The position numbers and the translations under genes are program-made. 64,000 nt of DNA, taken from NCBI RefSeq assembly GCF_000797465.1, contig NZ_JSWG01000012.1, positions 248,001-312,000 on the forward strand, in the 5' to 3' direction. A model generated the notes under the pieces. That model was not told the origin of the DNA, did no database searches, and was given only the letters and a program-made list of their open reading frames with translations. How positions within the stretch are numbered: the first letter of the stretch is position 1; each line of letters opens with the position of its first letter. Source of the DNA: Psychroserpens jangbogonensis (GTDB taxonomy: Bacteria > Bacteroidota > Bacteroidia > Flavobacteriales > Flavobacteriaceae). Below are positions 17,732 to 27,505 of the stretch, piece after piece.

Positions 17732-17739
17732 TATATTTG
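17732..17739 (+). promoter_or_regulatory. -7 box upstream of the T9SS cargo gene
   Basis: TATATTTG matches TAnnTTTG exactly; transcription would begin about 17746, some 23 bases before ATG 17769. It lies just after the stop of the lipoprotein gene, so the cargo gene has its own promoter. Confidence 0.5.
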
Positions 17740-17768
17740 TTTTATAATCAATTTAAAATTCGAAAATT

Positions 17769-19034
17769 ATGAAAAAAATTACTTTATTACTTTTGTTTTG
17801 TTTAACAGCTGTGTCTTGGTCTTATAGCCAATGTACTAACCCAGTGTATCAGTTCCCAACAACAACGGTTACTATTGCTGCTGTACCTGGTCTGCAACAA
17901 ATTGCTGCAAATAACTGGGCTCAAAGTGAGTTTTCAGTTGTTGATGGACTAGTTCCTGGTGAGTCTTACACTGTTACAACTGACATATCAACGTTTATTA
18001 CTGTAACTACAGATGGTACAACCGTTGTAGTTTTTGGACAGGATTCTGTGTCTTTTGTTGCCTCTACTGCTGAGATTACAATTTATTGGACTTTAAATGC
18101 TGCATGTGCAGATGGTCCAGATACTGATATCCTTACTCAAATTGAGTGTACAACTTGTACTTGTAGTGCAACAGCTGCTCCAGATGCAGTAACAAATCCT
18201 ACACCAGCTGATTTATCTGATGTTGTATTAACTCTAGCCGGAGGAACTACATTCGCATGGGAAAACTTGACAGGTGAGCCTGCAGATAGCTATACTATTT
18301 TCATTGGTACAACAACATCAGGCGATGACATTGGAAATTTACCAGGTTTTGCAAGTGGTGGTGGTGTTAACTTTGGTGGCGTTGCTAACACAACTTATTA
18401 TTGGAAAATTGATGCGATAAATTGTTTTGGAACTACAACAAGTCCTGTATGGAGTTTTAACACAATAGACTGTCCTGAAGTTGCTGCACCAGCATGTACA
18501 ACACTTCTAGCTCCAACAGATACCCAAACTGGTGTCGCTACAGCTGAAGCTGCTGATATGAGTAGAGAAGTTAATTTATCATGGGATCCAATTACAGGTG
18601 CTGATGCTTATCAAATAACATTTGATGGAAATATATTAGGGGCAACTCCAAATACAGATATCGATCTTTTTGGTTTAGCATATGATACAACTTACACTTG
18701 GTCTATTGAACCAACAAATTGTTTTGGTGCTGCTACTCTTTGTACGTCATTCACTTTTACTACAGAAGAAGATCCTGCGTTAAGTGTTGCTCAATTTGAA
18801 AGCCAATCACTTTCTGTGTACCCTAACCCAGTTAAGGACCAACTTACAATTAAAACAGAATTATCAATTGAGTCTGTTGAGATTTTCAACATCCTTGGAA
18901 AACAAGTTAAAAGTATTTCAGGTGATTCTATCTTAAACAATAGAGTTGATATGACATCTTTACTTGATGGTATGTATTTCTTAAATATTACTGCTGAAGG
19001 TAAAAAACAAACGATAAAAGTTATTAAACAATAA
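17769..19034 (+). CDS. Secreted protein with T9SS C-terminal sorting domain
   Basis: A 421-residue protein with an N-terminal signal peptide (ends near WSYSQ, residue 21). The body is Thr/Ala/Cys rich with two fibronectin-type-III-like repeats, each ending in a TTYYWKIDAINCFG or TTYTWSIEPTNCFG motif followed by a Cys-containing strand. The last 75 or so residues (LSVYPNPVKDQLTIKT...MYFLNITAEGKKQTIKVIKQ) are the type A Por/type IX secretion signal, so the protein should cross the outer membrane and be anchored or released. No enzyme motif is seen; adhesion is a guess. GC content is higher than in the neighbours. Confidence 0.85.
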   Translation: MKKITLLLLFCLTAVSWSYSQCTNPVYQFPTTTVTIAAVPGLQQIAANNWAQSEFSVVDGLVPGESYTVTTDISTFITVTTDGTTVVVFGQDSVSFVASTAEITIYWTLNAACADGPDTDILTQIECTTCTCSATAAPDAVTNPTPADLSDVVLTLAGGTTFAWENLTGEPADSYTIFIGTTTSGDDIGNLPGFASGGGVNFGGVANTTYYWKIDAINCFGTTTSPVWSFNTIDCPEVAAPACTTLLAPTDTQTGVATAEAADMSREVNLSWDPITGADAYQITFDGNILGATPNTDIDLFGLAYDTTYTWSIEPTNCFGAATLCTSFTFTTEEDPALSVAQFESQSLSVYPNPVKDQLTIKTELSIESVEIFNILGKQVKSISGDSILNNRVDMTSLLDGMYFLNITAEGKKQTIKVIKQ

Positions 19035-19051
19035 TTTTTATTTCATTCAAT

Positions 19052-19082
19052 AAAAAAGAGCTACAATATGTAGCTCTTTTTT
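19052..19082. terminator. Bidirectional terminator between the 17769 gene and rlmN
   Basis: A 14-bp stem, AGAGCTACA with TGTAGCTCT plus flanking A/T runs, around a 3-base loop. T-runs on both strands let it serve both convergent genes. The rlmN stop codon is directly next to it. Confidence 0.85.
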
Positions 19083-20123
19083 TTATGATTTATTTGCCAA
19101 CTGTCCGCAAGCAGCATCAATATCTTTTCCTCTTGATCGCCTTACGGTAACTGTAATATTGTTAGCTTCCAAAACAGACACATACATATCTAAAGCTTTA
19201 GAATTAGCTTGCTGAAACTCTCCATCATCAATTGGATTGTATTCAATAATATTTACTTTACTTGGTGCAAACTTGCAGAATTCGACTAAAGCATCTACGT
19301 CTTTTTTTTTGTCATTAATTCCATCCCACACAACATACTCATAAGTAATTCTATTTTTAGTTTTGGCATACCAATATACCAATGCTTCTCTAAGATCTTT
19401 AAGAGGAAACGTTTCATTAAACGGCATAATTGATGTGCGAATTTCATCAATTGCAGAATGCAGAGATACAGCTAACTTAAACTTTACCTCATCGTCTGCC
19501 ATTTTCTTTATCATCTTTGGAACACCTGAAGTAGATACTACAATTCGTTTTGGTGACATCCCTAAGCCATCAGAAGATGTTATCTTATCAATTGCCTTGA
19601 GTACGTTATTATAATTCATAAGAGGCTCTCCCATTCCCATAAATACGATATTACTTAAAGGTCTATTATGATATAATCTGCTTTCTCTATCAATAGCAAC
19701 CACTTGGTCATATATTTCGTCTGGATTAAGATTACGCATACGTTTAAGTCTTGATGTTGCACAAAATCTACAATCTAAACTACATCCAACTTGACTTGAC
19801 ACACATGCAGTTGTACGATTTTTAGCAGGAATCAAGACCGATTCTACTATTAAACCATCATGTAACCGAACAGCATTTTTTATGGTTCCATCAGAGCTTC
19901 GTTGCATCTGATCTACTTTAATATGGTTAATAGTAAAGCTAGTCTCCATCATTTCTCTGGTTTCTAAAGAGATGTTAGTCATATCCTCAAAACTATGAGC
20001 ACCTTTACTCCATAACCATTCATAAACCTGATTACCTCTAAATGCTTTATCACCTTGACTTACAAAAAAGTCACGCAATTGCTCTTTAGTTAATGCTCGT
20101 ATGTCTTTCTTTTTTATTTCCAT
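19083..20123 (-). CDS. rlmN: 23S rRNA/tRNA adenine-C2 methyltransferase RlmN
   Basis: I start at ATG 20121-20123 (MEIKKKDIRALTKEQ), giving 346 residues; the open frame extends upstream, but that stretch overlaps the terminator of queA. It has the radical-SAM cluster motif C114-x3-C118-x2-C121, the GMGEP motif (MGMGEPLMNY), and the conserved C-terminal Cys in DAACGQL that takes part in methyl transfer. RlmN makes 2-methyladenosine at A2503 of 23S rRNA and A37 of some tRNAs. It follows queA in the same direction but behind a terminator. Confidence 0.95.
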   Translation of the reverse strand: MEIKKKDIRALTKEQLRDFFVSQGDKAFRGNQVYEWLWSKGAHSFEDMTNISLETREMMETSFTINHIKVDQMQRSSDGTIKNAVRLHDGLIVESVLIPAKNRTTACVSSQVGCSLDCRFCATSRLKRMRNLNPDEIYDQVVAIDRESRLYHNRPLSNIVFMGMGEPLMNYNNVLKAIDKITSSDGLGMSPKRIVVSTSGVPKMIKKMADDEVKFKLAVSLHSAIDEIRTSIMPFNETFPLKDLREALVYWYAKTKNRITYEYVVWDGINDKKKDVDALVEFCKFAPSKVNIIEYNPIDDGEFQQANSKALDMYVSVLEANNITVTVRRSRGKDIDAACGQLANKS

Positions 20124-20131
20124 CTGTTTTG

Positions 20132-20139
20132 CAAAAGTA
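20132..20139 (-). promoter_or_regulatory. Possible -7 box of rlmN
   Basis: Minus-strand TACTTTTG fits TAnnTTTG, nine bases before the chosen ATG, so the leader would be only a few bases long. It supports the downstream start, but weakly. Confidence 0.35.
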
Positions 20140-20189
20140 AGCAAAGGTTTTTTGATTAGCTTTTTAATAGATGAACTCCTATTTAGCAA

Positions 20190-20225
20190 AAACAAAGCCT
20201 TATCTTTTTAGACAAGGCTTTGTTT
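20190..20225 (-). terminator. Terminator after queA
   Basis: A 12-bp stem (CAAAGCCTT paired with AAGGCTTTG plus flanks) and a 12-base loop, followed on the minus strand by a run of five T. It lies 25 bases after the queA stop and before the rlmN start, so rlmN probably needs its own promoter. Confidence 0.8.
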
Positions 20226-20250
20226 GATATTGTAAATAAAAATGCTCTAT

Positions 20251-21300
20251 TTATATAATTAACATCGCGTCACCATAAGTGTAAAAACGATATTTTTCTT
20301 TTACTGCTTCTTCATAAGCTTCCTTAGCAAAGTCATGCCCAGCAAATGCAGAAACCATCATCAATAATGTAGATTTTGGTGTATGAAAATTAGTAATCAT
20401 ACTATTTGCAATACTAAACTCATATGGAGGAAAAATAAACTTGTTCGTCCATCCAGAGTATTCATTTAATGAACCACTCGAAGACACTGAACTCTCAACA
20501 GTTCGCATTGCAGTAGTACCTACAGCACAAACACGTCTTTTTTCAGATATTCCTCTATTAATAACTTCTGCAGCACCTGGTAAGATTTCTATTTCTTCAC
20601 TATCCATTTTATGTTTAGATAAATCTTCAACTTCAACTGGATTAAAAGTTCCTAAACCAACATGAAGGGTTACTTCTGGTAAATGAACACCTTTAATTTC
20701 TAAACGCTTCAACAAATGTTTTGAAAAATGCAAACCTGCAGTTGGAGCAGCAACAGCACCTTCCTTTTTAGCAAAAATAGTCTGGTAGCGCTCTTCATCT
20801 TCTGGCTCTACATCTCTTTTAATGTATTTAGGTAATGGTGTTTCTCCAAGTTCAGTTAATTTTCTTCTAAACTCTCTATAAGATCCATCATAAAGGAAAC
20901 GTAATGTTCTTCCTCTTGATGTTGTATTATCTATAACTTCAGCAACTAAAGTATCATCATCTCCAAAATACAGCTTATTACCAATTCTAATCTTTCTTGC
21001 TGGATCAACTAAAACATCCCAAAGACGTTGTTCTTCATTAAGCTCTCTAAGTAAAAACACTTCAATTCTTGCTCCTGTTTTCTCTTTATTACCATATAAA
21101 CGTGCAGGAAACACTTTTGTATTGTTTAATATCATCACATCATCTTCTTGAAAATAGTCGATAATATCTTTGAAAAGCTTGTGCTCAATGGTTTTATTTT
21201 TTCTATCTAAAACCATTAACCTCGCTTCATCTCTAATGTCTGAAGGGTGTTCGGCTAATAATTCTTCTGGTAATGTAAAATTGAAGTGAGATAATTTCAT
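20251..21300 (-). CDS. queA: S-adenosylmethionine:tRNA ribosyltransferase-isomerase QueA
   Basis: A 349-residue protein starting at ATG 21298-21300 ([19 protein letters not shown]); upstream in-frame codons overlap the promoter. Family features include [30 protein letters not shown] and VGLGTFNPV. QueA moves the ribose part of SAM to the 7-aminomethyl-7-deazaguanine base in tRNA to give epoxyqueuosine at position 34. It stands alone between aroA and rlmN, with its own promoter and terminator. Confidence 0.95.
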   Translation of the reverse strand: MKLSHFNFTLPEELLAEHPSDIRDEARLMVLDRKNKTIEHKLFKDIIDYFQEDDVMILNNTKVFPARLYGNKEKTGARIEVFLLRELNEEQRLWDVLVDPARKIRIGNKLYFGDDDTLVAEVIDNTTSRGRTLRFLYDGSYREFRRKLTELGETPLPKYIKRDVEPEDEERYQTIFAKKEGAVAAPTAGLHFSKHLLKRLEIKGVHLPEVTLHVGLGTFNPVEVEDLSKHKMDSEEIEILPGAAEVINRGISEKRRVCAVGTTAMRTVESSVSSSGSLNEYSGWTNKFIFPPYEFSIANSMITNFHTPKSTLLMMVSAFAGHDFAKEAYEEAVKEKYRFYTYGDAMLII

Positions 21301-21324
21301 ATGTTGTTTGTTTTTTGCAAGTCG

Positions 21325-21356
21325 CAAATATACAATCTCAAAGTAGGCCTTGTCAA
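21325..21356 (-). promoter_or_regulatory. Promoter of queA
   Basis: On the minus strand, TTG (21354-21356) and TATATTTG (21325-21332) are 21 bases apart. Transcription would begin about 21318, leaving a leader of about 18 bases before the chosen ATG. This excludes the longer start. Confidence 0.55.
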
Positions 21357-21371
21357 GTAAATGGACAGATA

Positions 21372-22595
21372 TTATTCAGAAATTTTAAATCCGATGGTTT
21401 TAAGGTCTTCCCAAAATGTTGGAAATGACTTTGAAACTACATTAGCATCATTAATTTTTATTGAAGATTTTAACGCTAAAGGCGCAAATGCCATTGCCAT
21501 TCTATGGTCATTATAAGTGTCAATTGAAACGTTTTCATTCAAGGTTTTATTTGACATTAAATGAAGTGAATCTTTAGTGATATCAACTTGTCCTCCTAAC
21601 TTTTCTATTTCAGTTTTTAAGGCCTCTAAACGATCTGTTTCTTTAATCTTTAAAGTATGTAATCCTGAAAGTTGACATTCAATCCCTAATCCGAGACAAG
21701 TGACAGCTATGGTTTGCGCTATATCTGGTGAATTATTAAGGTTATAAATTTTAGGATTGAAGTTTTCAGTCGTTTTTTTCAATACAATTGCATGATCCTT
21801 AAAATTTGTTTCAATTCCGAAATCTTTATAAATACTAACTAAAGCGGAATCCCCTTGCAGACTATCCTGCTTATAAGAAGCTAATGTAATCTGAGTTCCA
21901 ATAGGACTCAAAGCAACAATACTATAAAAATACGACGCAGACGACCAATCTGATTCTACAACAAGTGTTTGGGATTCACTTTTTGATGTTTTAGGAAACA
22001 CGGTAATTACATTATCTGTGAAGTCAGTTTTAACGTCGATTTGGTTAAGTAAATCTAAGGTCATATTAATATACGGAACAGACGTTATTTCTCCCTCGAG
22101 AGTTACTTCTAATCCATTTTTAAGCTTTGGAGCAATAAGCAATAATGCTGAAATGTATTGGCTACTTACATTTGCCTTTAGAGTGACCTTTTCATTGACT
22201 AATTTTTGACCTTTAATTTGAATAGGCGGACAATTTTTACTTTCTAAATACGATATATCTGCTCCAAGGTAATTTAATGCATCAACTAAAACTTTTATTG
22301 GTCGCTCTTTCATACGAGTAGAACCTGTCAAAACTATATTTCTATTTTCCTGAGTAGCAAAATAAGCAGTAAGGAAACGCATTGCAGTTCCTGCGTGATG
22401 AATATCTATACAATCTTCTGAAGTCTGCAGAGCATATTGCATCACCTTTGTGTCATCACTATTGGAAAGATTCTCAATCTTGATTTCAGGAAATAGTGCT
22501 TGAAGCAATAACAATCTGTTAGATTCACTTTTAGAACCTGTAATCGTGATGCTTGAAGCGGATGCTATAGAAGACTGATGAAGTTTGATGTTCAT
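21372..22595 (-). CDS. aroA: 3-phosphoshikimate 1-carboxyvinyltransferase (EPSP synthase)
   Basis: A 407-residue EPSP synthase, starting at ATG 22593-22595 ([11 protein letters not shown]). It has [12 protein letters not shown], the phosphoenolpyruvate-site motif [37 protein letters not shown] and the C-terminal [12 protein letters not shown] and [13 protein letters not shown]. It joins shikimate-3-phosphate to phosphoenolpyruvate in the aromatic amino-acid pathway. The motif layout (with AGTAMR) is that of the divergent Bacteroidota type. It is separate from the other aromatic genes 8-12 kb away. Confidence 0.94.
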   Translation of the reverse strand: MNIKLHQSSIASASSITITGSKSESNRLLLLQALFPEIKIENLSNSDDTKVMQYALQTSEDCIDIHHAGTAMRFLTAYFATQENRNIVLTGSTRMKERPIKVLVDALNYLGADISYLESKNCPPIQIKGQKLVNEKVTLKANVSSQYISALLLIAPKLKNGLEVTLEGEITSVPYINMTLDLLNQIDVKTDFTDNVITVFPKTSKSESQTLVVESDWSSASYFYSIVALSPIGTQITLASYKQDSLQGDSALVSIYKDFGIETNFKDHAIVLKKTTENFNPKIYNLNNSPDIAQTIAVTCLGLGIECQLSGLHTLKIKETDRLEALKTEIEKLGGQVDITKDSLHLMSNKTLNENVSIDTYNDHRMAMAFAPLALKSSIKINDANVVSKSFPTFWEDLKTIGFKISE

Positions 22596-22647
22596 TGTAT
22601 TGTTATGAAACAATTTGACTATGCTAGATGTGACCTTTTAAGAATTA

Positions 22648-22974
22648 TTATTTTAACTTCTCGTTATTGTGATGTCTATCGTGATCCCGCTTTGTTTTTT
22701 TTTCTAATTTCTTATCAAAAGCAGCCTGAAGATCAATACCTGTTTGATTTGCAAGGCATAATACTACAAACATAACATCTGCCAACTCTTCACCCAAATC
22801 TTTATCTTTATCACTCTCTTTCTCACTCTGTTCACCATATCTACGAGCAATAATTCGGGCTACTTCTCCAACTTCTTCCGTAAGTTGAGCCATATTGGTC
22901 AATTCGTTAAAATACCGAACTCCATGTTCGTTAATCCAGTTATCAACTTCTATTTGAGCGTCTTTGATATCCAT
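22648..22974 (-). CDS. MazG-like nucleotide pyrophosphohydrolase
   Basis: A 108-residue all-helical protein with the MazG metal-binding pattern: LTEEVGEVARIIARRYGE (E33, E34, E37) and LGEELADVMFVVLCLANQTGID (Glu and Asp in the EExxD form). The family cleaves (d)NTPs or damaged nucleotides to monophosphates and pyrophosphate. The end is basic (KKTKRDHDRHHNNEK). It follows the DUF3857 pair at a spacing of only 2 bp, so it is probably in the same transcript; the role there is unclear. Confidence 0.85.
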   Translation of the reverse strand: MDIKDAQIEVDNWINEHGVRYFNELTNMAQLTEEVGEVARIIARRYGEQSEKESDKDKDLGEELADVMFVVLCLANQTGIDLQAAFDKKLEKKTKRDHDRHHNNEKLK

Positions 22975-22976
22975 TT

Positions 22977-25013
22977 TTATATCTTTTTAAGAACAACTTG
23001 TTCTGTCTGTTTTTCAATCATTAATTGATAAAACTCTTTAAATTGCTCGTATTCTGTTGGTAAAATTAAGGTTTTGTTCAAGTCTAAAGAAACAATAAAC
23101 TGAATAAAATTACCATTCAATTTTGCTAAGTAGGTAAACTCTCCATCTTTTCCATTAAATTGATACTTAACACTCTCAGGTAAAGATTCTACTGCATAGC
23201 CTTCAGGAATCATCATATTAACCATATACTTATCTGCTACTGGATATACGAAATCTATTGGATACACACGTGTATCTTCCTTAAAAGGGTTCTCCTCATC
23301 TGCCAAAAATAATAAAGGGGTCACATATAAATTACCTCCAATATCTTCCATCGCATTATTAAGAACATAGCTATAAGATTCATTAATTGGTTTATTGACA
23401 TCATTCATGTTGTCTAGTTTCAACTCTGAAATCTCTATTTCCCCTTTATCCTTTTCCAAACTTTCAATAAGCTCATCATCATTAAAATTTTCAAACTTGT
23501 TTCTAATATTTTTTGCTTGATAGTTCGTATACTGATGTCTTACCTTTCCACTAGCTGTTAAATCTGAGCTAAGCTTAACATTAAAGGTTATCGATTCTTT
23601 TGAAGATGTTTTTGGAATTAAATCAATCATGGCTGAACTTCCATCTTCCTTGATTAAACGACCTAACCAATTGAGAGTATTTGTCGGCAAAATATTAGCT
23701 GTAGTAAACTTGCGAGTTGCATCTAAAAGTATAATAGTACCATCTACATTTATAGCAGAAATCACATAATTGTAACCTGTTCGAGTTGGAATTAATGGAA
23801 TTCCATTGCTTTTCGTACTTATTAACACGGGATTAGCATCTAACCCAGCATAACGCAACATTGATGTCAACATTAAATTAATATCACCACTGTTTCCTGA
23901 CCCTTGTTTGTACGCCTTAGCAACTCCTTCATCTGCTGAGTAACCGTAATACTCATTCCATTTTACCTTAGATTTTACGTGATTAAAAATCAAACTTGCC
24001 CTTTGTTGAATATCATTTTCTGGAACTCCAGATAACAATGCATCAAGATCATCTTTATAGTAGTTCTTTTTCTTTAATTGATCTCCAAAATCTGAATCAT
24101 CATAAATTGTTTTAGTTACTTTTTCCCATGTAGTCGATAAATATTTTATTGGTTCGCTAGGATAAGCAATTTGTTCTAACTCCATGATTAGTTTTGCTTG
24201 ATAGTTACTCAAATTATCGACATAATCCTCATCTTTTAATGGAGGAATATTGTCAATATTAGCCATAATTACATCTGCTTGATAATCTGTAGTTCTTGAA
24301 TTATTTGAAGTTGAAACACCACCACCACCTTGAGCAACACCACCAATTGATCTTGTTTTTGAAGTTATTGTAATTTGACCTCTTTCTTTTGTCTCTTCCA
24401 GGGTTGGAATAAAACTTGCTCTAGGGTTTAAAACCTTAGAATACTTAAAGTATTCTGGAGTCGCTATTTTAAACTCCATTCGGTTAATTGGTATCAATTG
24501 TTGGAATGTAATATCATCAATTCCTAATAATTGGGACTGAACAGTATACACAAATTCAATAACGCAGCCCTCTTTAATGTTTGGCATTGTAAATTTAGTA
24601 GTCGAACGGAATTTATTGGTTTCTTCTTCAAAAATGCCATCATTCTTTAGCTTGTCTTTTACTATTTTGCCTCCTTCAATATTGTATGTATAGGCCTTTA
24701 AACCCATTACCTCTTCCCTAGAAGTACTTCTCACTCCTACATATAAACTAATTGCCTTAGTAGCATAGTCAAATCCTTCTTTTGTGTAAATTTTTATTCT
24801 TTGATGAATCTCGTTATTTTGGATAAATCCTTTTCCTTGTTGATAATCAAATGCAATTTTTTGTTTGCTATATAATATTGCTGCATTAGCTTCTGGATAA
24901 TCTGGATGAGATTTTTCTAAAAGCTCTGCTTCGCTAACTTTACCAAATTTATAGTTCTGAGCAGTAACTGTTTGAGCTATAATTAGAATAGCAATGATTA
25001 CTAATTTTTTCAT
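22977..25013 (-). CDS. Exported DUF3857/transglutaminase-like protein, copy 2
   Basis: A 678-residue protein with signal peptide MKKLVIIAILIIAQTVTAQ. The N-terminal half has a DUF3857 beta domain (IHQRIKIYTKEGFDYA, EGCVIEFVYTVQSQ). The middle has a transglutaminase-like domain: SGNSGDINLMLTSMLRYAGLDANPVLISTKSNG, where the usual catalytic Cys position (GDCxD) reads NSGDIN, so it may be inactive. The His/Asp region is near NYVISAINVDG. It lies 3 bp after copy 1 in the same direction. The likely location is the periplasm; the function is unknown. Confidence 0.8.
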   Translation of the reverse strand: MKKLVIIAILIIAQTVTAQNYKFGKVSEAELLEKSHPDYPEANAAILYSKQKIAFDYQQGKGFIQNNEIHQRIKIYTKEGFDYATKAISLYVGVRSTSREEVMGLKAYTYNIEGGKIVKDKLKNDGIFEEETNKFRSTTKFTMPNIKEGCVIEFVYTVQSQLLGIDDITFQQLIPINRMEFKIATPEYFKYSKVLNPRASFIPTLEETKERGQITITSKTRSIGGVAQGGGGVSTSNNSRTTDYQADVIMANIDNIPPLKDEDYVDNLSNYQAKLIMELEQIAYPSEPIKYLSTTWEKVTKTIYDDSDFGDQLKKKNYYKDDLDALLSGVPENDIQQRASLIFNHVKSKVKWNEYYGYSADEGVAKAYKQGSGNSGDINLMLTSMLRYAGLDANPVLISTKSNGIPLIPTRTGYNYVISAINVDGTIILLDATRKFTTANILPTNTLNWLGRLIKEDGSSAMIDLIPKTSSKESITFNVKLSSDLTASGKVRHQYTNYQAKNIRNKFENFNDDELIESLEKDKGEIEISELKLDNMNDVNKPINESYSYVLNNAMEDIGGNLYVTPLLFLADEENPFKEDTRVYPIDFVYPVADKYMVNMMIPEGYAVESLPESVKYQFNGKDGEFTYLAKLNGNFIQFIVSLDLNKTLILPTEYEQFKEFYQLMIEKQTEQVVLKKI

Positions 25014-25016
25014 TAT

Positions 25017-26921
25017 TTAGGATTTAGGTTTTAATACTATTTTAGATTTATCATTTTTAACAACTTCGAGCCAAAACTCTCTGAAGGCATCATATTCTTC
25101 TTTTTCATAAGTTCCTTTATTCATTATCAATTCTCGTTGATATAAAAGCGTGTCTTCTGAAGTTTGTGTAACTGAAGCCTGATATGTTCCAAACTTGTTT
25201 TCTATAGAAACAGGATTCATTAAAGCCTCGACCTGCAGAGTACTTGGAATCTTAATCTCGTAGCTATCTGTATCTACAAACCCTCTATCAATTTCGAATG
25301 GAAGCGTACGTTCAGCATAACGCTTTGGTGCAGAATCCAATCGGTTAAAAAGATTGGGCTGTAATAAAAGTCTGTTACCCGCTTTTGCTGCATAACGTTC
25401 AGCTGTAACTTTTACTGATTCTGTAAACACAATACTATCTTTGTCATTATTGTAATTCATTTCAGAAACATCTAAACCATTGATATGACTCCAATAGTCT
25501 TTATACAACAATACTTGATCTTTTAAGGATTGACTTTCTTTCCCTTCGTGATGACTATACTGTGTACCATATGATTTTGATACAACTTCTGCTTCTATAT
25601 TTCCAGCAGCATCAAAATTAATTTTAGCATTTGTATCTAGCAAATTATCTCCTGTTTTATAGACCTTAGTATGTACAATTTTACCACCTTCAGGAGTAAT
25701 AATAAGGGCATCTCTATCATCGGTAAAATTAGCATTATAAGCAAATGGAGACGTTTGACTTGTACATTCTAGCCAAACATAATCAGATTCAATTGGCAGG
25801 CATAAAATAGCATGATTACCTTGTGCAGATGAAAAAGAATCATCTATATTTCTAATATCTCTTCCTCCATATATTAGCGTGTAATAACTTTCAACACCCA
25901 ACTCATCAAGCATGGCCTTTGTATAATTAGTTAAGCCTTTACAGTCACCATAACCCAGTCTATCCACATCACTTGCTAACATAGGTTTCCAACCACCAAT
26001 ACCAACTTGAACACTTATATATCGTGTTTTATTTTGCATGTATTTATATACTATTTTAGCTTTTTCTAAATCTGTATCAGCATTTGCAGTTAGGGCTTTT
26101 ATTTCTTTAATAACAGCTTCAGGTAATTCTTGAGTATCTTGAATTAGTTTATCATTTACCCATTTCCCAAAGTCACTCCAATTATTATTGACACCTTCTA
26201 CACCTTCCATATCAAATTGAGTTAATGACGCTTTTAAAACAGGTGCGAAATAATTAAATGGAGGACTGTAAGTTTCATATTTTAATGCCTTCAGATTCTC
26301 TGCGGAGTAATGTGTATCACTATGCTTTTTAATTTCGTAATCTTCAAAATTAAATGCTTTGGTTTTTAAATCAATTCCTGAAAGATTTGATATTTTGAAG
26401 CTTACGTTCTGGGAGCTAATATAATATCCATCTATAGGTCTCCAATATGGAATAAATGCAGTTGAACTGAATTCAACTTCAGTTTCAAAAACGACGGTGT
26501 ATGGATAACTAATTGGTGTATAATCTAAGAATTTTACTCGACTATCTGAATATAAGGTTCCTCCATCTACGGCAGATTGATCTTTGAAATCATTTTTACG
26601 TATTTTCTTGATTTCTTTACCGTGTTCATTATAAATTCTTGCTTCCAACTTTTTAACATTGGTATTATCATTGTAACTCACGTAAGCACGATGTTTAGAA
26701 TCGCCAGAAGAATTCAAAACGGTAACAATGCGCTTGTTTTTGTAAATCATTTTGTCGAATGCAACAATTTCTATTCGCTTGTCTTCCATTCTAATAACGG
26801 CATTGGCATTTTCGCGAAGTTCTGAAGGAATTAAAAGCGACTGTAACAAGAGTTCCTCTTGTGCCATTGAGGGTAATGACAACAAAATAAAGCTAATTAA
26901 AAGTAGTGTTTTTTTTAGCAT
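25017..26921 (-). CDS. Exported DUF3857/transglutaminase-like protein, copy 1
   Basis: A 634-residue protein with a signal peptide ending near SMAQ (residue 21). DUF3857 is followed by a transglutaminase-like core with an intact motif YGDCKGLTNYTKAMLDELGV, giving a Cys nucleophile, and then GNHAILCLPIESDYVWLECTSQ with the His and Asp/Glu positions. Such proteins are common in Bacteroidota and presumed to act on envelope or exported peptides. It heads a three-gene leftward unit (this gene, copy 2, MazG-like) with a very good promoter. Confidence 0.82.
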   Translation of the reverse strand: MLKKTLLLISFILLSLPSMAQEELLLQSLLIPSELRENANAVIRMEDKRIEIVAFDKMIYKNKRIVTVLNSSGDSKHRAYVSYNDNTNVKKLEARIYNEHGKEIKKIRKNDFKDQSAVDGGTLYSDSRVKFLDYTPISYPYTVVFETEVEFSSTAFIPYWRPIDGYYISSQNVSFKISNLSGIDLKTKAFNFEDYEIKKHSDTHYSAENLKALKYETYSPPFNYFAPVLKASLTQFDMEGVEGVNNNWSDFGKWVNDKLIQDTQELPEAVIKEIKALTANADTDLEKAKIVYKYMQNKTRYISVQVGIGGWKPMLASDVDRLGYGDCKGLTNYTKAMLDELGVESYYTLIYGGRDIRNIDDSFSSAQGNHAILCLPIESDYVWLECTSQTSPFAYNANFTDDRDALIITPEGGKIVHTKVYKTGDNLLDTNAKINFDAAGNIEAEVVSKSYGTQYSHHEGKESQSLKDQVLLYKDYWSHINGLDVSEMNYNNDKDSIVFTESVKVTAERYAAKAGNRLLLQPNLFNRLDSAPKRYAERTLPFEIDRGFVDTDSYEIKIPSTLQVEALMNPVSIENKFGTYQASVTQTSEDTLLYQRELIMNKGTYEKEEYDAFREFWLEVVKNDKSKIVLKPKS

Positions 26922-26946
26922 TCTAATGGTATGTTAGTTCACATAT

Positions 26947-26977
26947 CAAAGGTAAAAATACATTAAATAAGAACAAA
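26947..26977 (-). promoter_or_regulatory. Promoter of the DUF3857 operon
   Basis: Read on the minus strand: TTTG (26974-26977), 19 bases, TACCTTTG (26947-26954). This is the full Bacteroidota consensus TTTG-N19-TAnnTTTG, the clearest protein-gene promoter in the window. The start point is about 26941, 20 bases before the ATG. Confidence 0.7.
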
Positions 26978-26986
26978 ATTTTACGA

Positions 26987-27505
26987 CTATTTTCTATACT
27001 TATTTCTCAAAAAAACTAAAAATAAAACTAAAAAACAGGGTATAACAATATACTTAAACTCACTTATCAAGACCTGTTTACCCCATTCTGAAAAGAACTT
27101 TTCAATACCAATTGGAGAAACCTTAATTCCTCTAAAATGGAAAAAATAGCGATCATCGCTAAACGGAATTAAAAAACCTACGCCTTTTCCACCTGAAGTC
27201 ATGGCATCTAAAATTCCGTGAGATACTGTTGCCAAAAACAGCACACTAAAAAAGACTAATCGTTTTGTTTTAGAAAAGATAAAAGTTAACAGGGTCGACC
27301 AAAGTAATGCAAATACTATTGAATGTGTAAAACCACGATGACCAAACATATGTTCATATGGAATTCCAAAACTAAAAGCCAAAACATCTGCATCAGGAAT
27401 TATAGAAGAAACAATGGCTAAAATCATTAAGATTTTTAAATCTTGTTTATCAATAACTTTTGAAATTGTAAAAGCTAAAATGCCATGTCCAAAAAGGGAT
27501 GCCAT
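26987..27505 (-). CDS. YdjM-type membrane-bound metal-dependent hydrolase
   Basis: A 172-residue protein with four or so membrane segments and the family metal-site features SIIPDADVLAFSFGIPYEHMFGHRGFTHSI (His/Asp cluster in residues about 37-66) and HGILDAMTSGGKG. These match the DUF457/YdjM 'inner membrane metal-dependent hydrolase' family, whose substrate is mostly unknown. The start shares one base with the dtd stop, so the two are probably co-translated. It is last of a three-gene set with rsgA and dtd. Confidence 0.85.
   Translation of the reverse strand: MASLFGHGILAFTISKVIDKQDLKILMILAIVSSIIPDADVLAFSFGIPYEHMFGHRGFTHSIVFALLWSTLLTFIFSKTKRLVFFSVLFLATVSHGILDAMTSGGKGVGFLIPFSDDRYFFHFRGIKVSPIGIEKFFSEWGKQVLISEFKYIVIPCFLVLFLVFLRNKYRK

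Noticed and set aside
20124-20195. Upstream extension of rlmN (24 more codons)
   Set aside because: It overlaps the queA terminator and lacks conservation in known RlmN; the ATG at 20123 is better.
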